Notes under the pieces: generated by a model
The model's input: only the letters and a program-made list of their open reading frames with translations
Databases searched by the model: none
What the model was told of the DNA's origin: nothing
Part shown: positions 61,618-64,000 of the stretch, in pieces
Position numbering within the stretch: position 1 is the first letter of the stretch
Layout of the letters: the number at the start of each line of letters is the position of its first letter
From: Crossiella sp. SN42
Lineage (GTDB): Bacteria; Actinomycetota; Actinomycetes; Mycobacteriales; Pseudonocardiaceae
DNA: 64,000 nt
Assembly (NCBI RefSeq): GCF_023897065.1
Contig: NZ_JAMHIV010000017.1
Location: forward strand, 1-64,000
Direction of reading: 5' to 3'
Translations under genes and position numbers: made by a program

Positions 61618-64000
61618 GCGAGACCTTCCGCGCCGACGAGCTGCGCCAGGCGACCCTGGCGGCCTGGGCGTCCTCGCCGACCCGGTTCCGCGAGGACGCC
61701 AACGCCGAGGACGACCTGCGCTACGGCGGCTACCGCGACCGCCTCTTCGTCGAACTCGCCCAGAACGCCGCCGACGCGGCGGGCGCGGGCGGCATCCTGC
61801 GCGTGATCCTTGCCGGTGACGAGCTCAGGGTGGCCAACACGGGTGCTCCGCTGGACGCCGAGGGCGTGGCCGCGCTGGCCTCGCTGCGGGCCTCGGCCAA
61901 GCGCTCCGGCGGGGTCGGGCAGTTCGGCGTCGGGTTCGCCGCGGTGCTGGCGGTCAGCACCGAGCCGAGTGTGCGCTCGGCCGCCGGGGGTGTGCGGTTC
62001 TCCGCCGCGGACACCCTGGCCGAGGTGCGGGCCATCCCGGAGCTGGCCGCCGAGCTGGCCGAGCGGGAGAACACCGTCCCGGTGCTGCGGCTGCCCTGGG
62101 CGGTCGGGCCCGAGCCGCTGCCGCCCGGCTTCGACACCGAGGTGCGCCTTCCTCTGCTGTCCGATGTGGACGGTCAGTCGCTGCTGGACCAGCTGGCCGG
62201 ACAGGCCGAGGACCTGCTGCTCGCGCTGCCCGGGCTGAGCCGGATCGAGGTCGAGGACCAGGTCTGGACCAGGGTGGACCGCCCGGACGGCGTGGCCGAG
62301 CTGAGCACGCCGACCGGACCGTCCCGCTGGGCGCTGCACCGGGAGTCCGGGCAGCTCGGCGAGGAGGTGCTGGCCGGTCTCGGGGTGGAGGCGCGGCGGC
62401 GCACCGGGTGGTCGGTGTGCTGGGCGGTGCGGCTGGACGAGTCCGGCACGCCCTGCCCCGCCGGCTCCGACGTGCTCTACGCGCCCACGCCCACCGACGA
62501 GCGACTTTCCTTACCCGCCAGGCTGTTCGCCGGGCTGCCGATCGAACCCTCCCGCCGTCGGCTGGCGCCGAGCCCGGCCGCGGACGCGGTGCTGCGCGCC
62601 GCCGCCGACTGCTACCCGCAGCTGCTGCTGGCGCTGCCCCCGGCCAGCCGGACCGCGCTGGTGCCGCTGCCGGAGTTCCCGCTCTCCGAGGTCGACGAGA
62701 AGCTGCGCGAGCTGGTGCTCACCGCGCTGACCAACGCCGAATGGCTGGTCGCCGCGGACAAGGCGGTGCTCTCCCCGCGCCAGGCCTGCCTGCTGGACGT
62801 GGCCGCGCCGGAGCTGGTCGAGCTGCTCGGGCCGTCCCTGGGTGGGCTGTTGCCCGCCGAGCTGGCCGGGGCCGAGCACCTGCGCGCGCTGCAAGCCGTT
62901 GGCGTGCGCCGGATCCGGCTGCCCGAGGTGGTCGCCACCGTGGCGGGCGTGGACCGCGCGCCGGAGTGGTGGCACCGGCTCTACACCGCGCTGGCCCCGG
63001 TGGCCGAGGTCGACTCCACCGCCCGCGAGGAGCTGGGCGCGCTGCCGGTGCCGCTGGTCGACGGACGCACCGTCACCGGCCCGCGCGGGGTGCTGCTGCC
63101 CGAGGTGGCCGACGACATCCTCACCGCTATGTCCACTGTGGACATCGGCCTGCGGGTGGTGCACCCCGCGGCCAAGCACCGGCTGCTGGAACGCCTCGGC
63201 GCCAAGTCCGTCGGCGCGGCCGAGCTGCTGGAGGAGCTGCGGCCCGCGGTGGAGCGCAGCGTGGAGGACCTGGAAGCCGGGCTGGACACCGCCGCGCTCA
63301 CCGACGTGGTGCTGCGCTTGGTCGAGCTGGCCGGACTGCGCAGGGGCGAGGCCCCGTGGCTGGCCGCGCTGGCCCTGCCGGACGAGCACGGCGACCCGCG
63401 CCGGGCCGATGAGCTGCTGCTGCCGACCTCGCCGCTGCGCGAGGTGCTGGCGCAGGACAGCCCGCTCGGCGTGCTCGCCGCCGACGTGGCCGAGCGCTGG
63501 GCGCCCGGCCTGCTCACCGCGATCGGCGTGCTGGACTCCTTCCCGATCATCGTGGACGAGTCGCCGACCGGCCCCGACCACGACCTGCCGGACGAGCAGG
63601 AGTGGTGGGACGAGGTGGCCGCCGCGCACCCGGCAGGCGAAGGCCCCCGGCAGATCGTCGCGGTCGGCGACCTGGACCTGGTCGCGGCGGAGGCCTGGCC
63701 GGTCGCGCTGCGCCTGATCGCGGCGGATCCCCTTGCCTGGCAGGCACTTCGGCTGCGGGACGGGCACACCGCCTGGTGGCTGTCCCGGTTCGCGCTGATC
63801 GGCGGCCGCCCGCCAAGGGACTGGCGCCGGGCCGACGTGGACGAGCTCAACGGCCTGTACGAGGTCGTCCCGGCCGAGGGACTCAGCGATGAGCTCCTCG
63901 CCCTGCTCGGTGTCCGCGACTCGGTCGAAGTGTCCGATGTGGACGATGCCATCGACGTGCTGGCCCGCCTCGCCGATCCGGACCGGCTGGTGCGCGAGGG
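61614..64000 (+). CDS. Hsp90-like/sacsin-type ATPase domain protein (3' end cut by window)
   Basis: Open from GTG 61614 to the window edge: 795 codons without a stop. The N-terminal 130 residues show a GHKL ATPase fold: N-box ELAQNAADAAGAG, VANTGAPLD (G1) and S-G-G-V-G-Q-F-G-V-G-F-A-A-V (G2), as in sacsin and Hsp90-like proteins. The rest is a long region without motifs I know. GTG overlaps the DUF3027 stop by four bases, so the two are co-translated. The total length is unknown. Confidence 0.88.
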   Translation, partial: MSETFRADELRQATLAAWASSPTRFREDANAEDDLRYGGYRDRLFVELAQNAADAAGAGGILRVILAGDELRVANTGAPLDAEGVAALASLRASAKRSGGVGQFGVGFAAVLAVSTEPSVRSAAGGVRFSAADTLAEVRAIPELAAELAERENTVPVLRLPWAVGPEPLPPGFDTEVRLPLLSDVDGQSLLDQLAGQAEDLLLALPGLSRIEVEDQVWTRVDRPDGVAELSTPTGPSRWALHRESGQLGEEVLAGLGVEARRRTGWSVCWAVRLDESGTPCPAGSDVLYAPTPTDERLSLPARLFAGLPIEPSRRRLAPSPAADAVLRAAADCYPQLLLALPPASRTALVPLPEFPLSEVDEKLRELVLTALTNAEWLVAADKAVLSPRQACLLDVAAPELVELLGPSLGGLLPAELAGAEHLRALQAVGVRRIRLPEVVATVAGVDRAPEWWHRLYTALAPVAEVDSTAREELGALPVPLVDGRTVTGPRGVLLPEVADDILTAMSTVDIGLRVVHPAAKHRLLERLGAKSVGAAELLEELRPAVERSVEDLEAGLDTAALTDVVLRLVELAGLRRGEAPWLAALALPDEHGDPRRADELLLPTSPLREVLAQDSPLGVLAADVAERWAPGLLTAIGVLDSFPIIVDESPTGPDHDLPDEQEWWDEVAAAHPAGEGPRQIVAVGDLDLVAAEAWPVALRLIAADPLAWQALRLRDGHTAWWLSRFALIGGRPPRDWRRADVDELNGLYEVVPAEGLSDELLALLGVRDSVEVSDVDDAIDVLARLADPDRLVRE

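Overview
The window is high-GC actinobacterial DNA, most likely from the order Pseudonocardiales; the genus cannot be fixed by eye. Signs of this are GTG starts, leaderless promoters, a stand-alone second-type GroEL under CIRCE control, a Cvn conservon, SARP and MDMPI (mycothiol-type) families, a DasR-type sugar operon and bacterial XPB. Its backbone matches, from memory of gene order, the Mycobacterium tuberculosis block running from the XPB helicase (Rv0861c) through a helicase_C_3 protein, moaC, mog, moaE, rpfA, moaD, moaA, cspB, a DUF2771 exported protein and an MFS protein. Here that block is spread over about 40 kb by inserted transport, signalling and metabolic genes. I saw no rRNA, tRNA, CRISPR array, IS element or prophage.

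Layout. 1-3.8 kb: moeA, an AIM24 protein, a cold-shock protein and a non-RD Ser/Thr kinase. 3.8-7.1 kb: groL with two CIRCE operators, then an 857-bp gene-free tract holding three consecutive large palindromes, then a secreted TNT-family NAD-glycohydrolase-like protein. 7.1-12.7 kb: cutC and a DasABC-like sugar ABC importer with a cytoplasmic GH20 hexosaminidase; cutC and the importer each sit behind a DasR-type operator. 12.7-20.7 kb: PspC, CapA-like lipoprotein, PaaX/GNAT pair divergent from an alpha/beta hydrolase, a large HEPN-domain protein, GH75 chitosanase and XPB. 20.9-27.6 kb: tandem tripartite tricarboxylate transporters (tctC-tctB-tctA-tctC-tctA) and an orphan NMT1-type binding protein. 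28-33.9 kb: cvnABCD conservon and an odd Gly/Asp-rich secreted protein. 34-46.4 kb: helicase_C_3 protein, small conserved gene, ACT-malic enzyme, moaC, a mog-moaE fusion, rpfA behind a c-di-AMP (ydaO) riboswitch, a PI-PLC-like phosphodiesterase, a 1072-residue SARP, moaD and moaA. 46.4-64 kb: MarR, HAD, MDMPI, acyl-CoA ligase, subtilisin-inhibitor-like protein, divergent PhzF/Gfo-Idh genes, SRPBCC, XRE, R2lox with its TetR, HAD, cspB, DUF2771, MFS, glutamine cyclotransferase, DUF3027 and the start of an Hsp90-like ATPase that runs off the end.

How it works together. Four genes (moaC, mog-moaE, moaD, moaA) plus moeA cover most of molybdenum cofactor synthesis. The GH75 chitosanase, the DasR-type sites, the importer and the intracellular hexosaminidase read as a chitin/chitosan oligomer uptake route; dasR itself is outside the window. 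Many genes have a TANNNT -10 hexamer 6-8 nt before the start codon, the mark of leaderless mRNAs, and this was used to choose starts.

The most unusual content is non-coding: four large foldback elements (one after the cold-shock gene, three after groL), a 42-bp dyad-symmetric divergent promoter at 15.57 kb, and a three-hairpin leader with a buried Shine-Dalgarno before tctC. In coding sequence the points to look at are the HEPN protein, the TNT protein without an evident partner, cutC under a DasR-type site, and a 14-codon bridge ORF between cvnA and cvnB.
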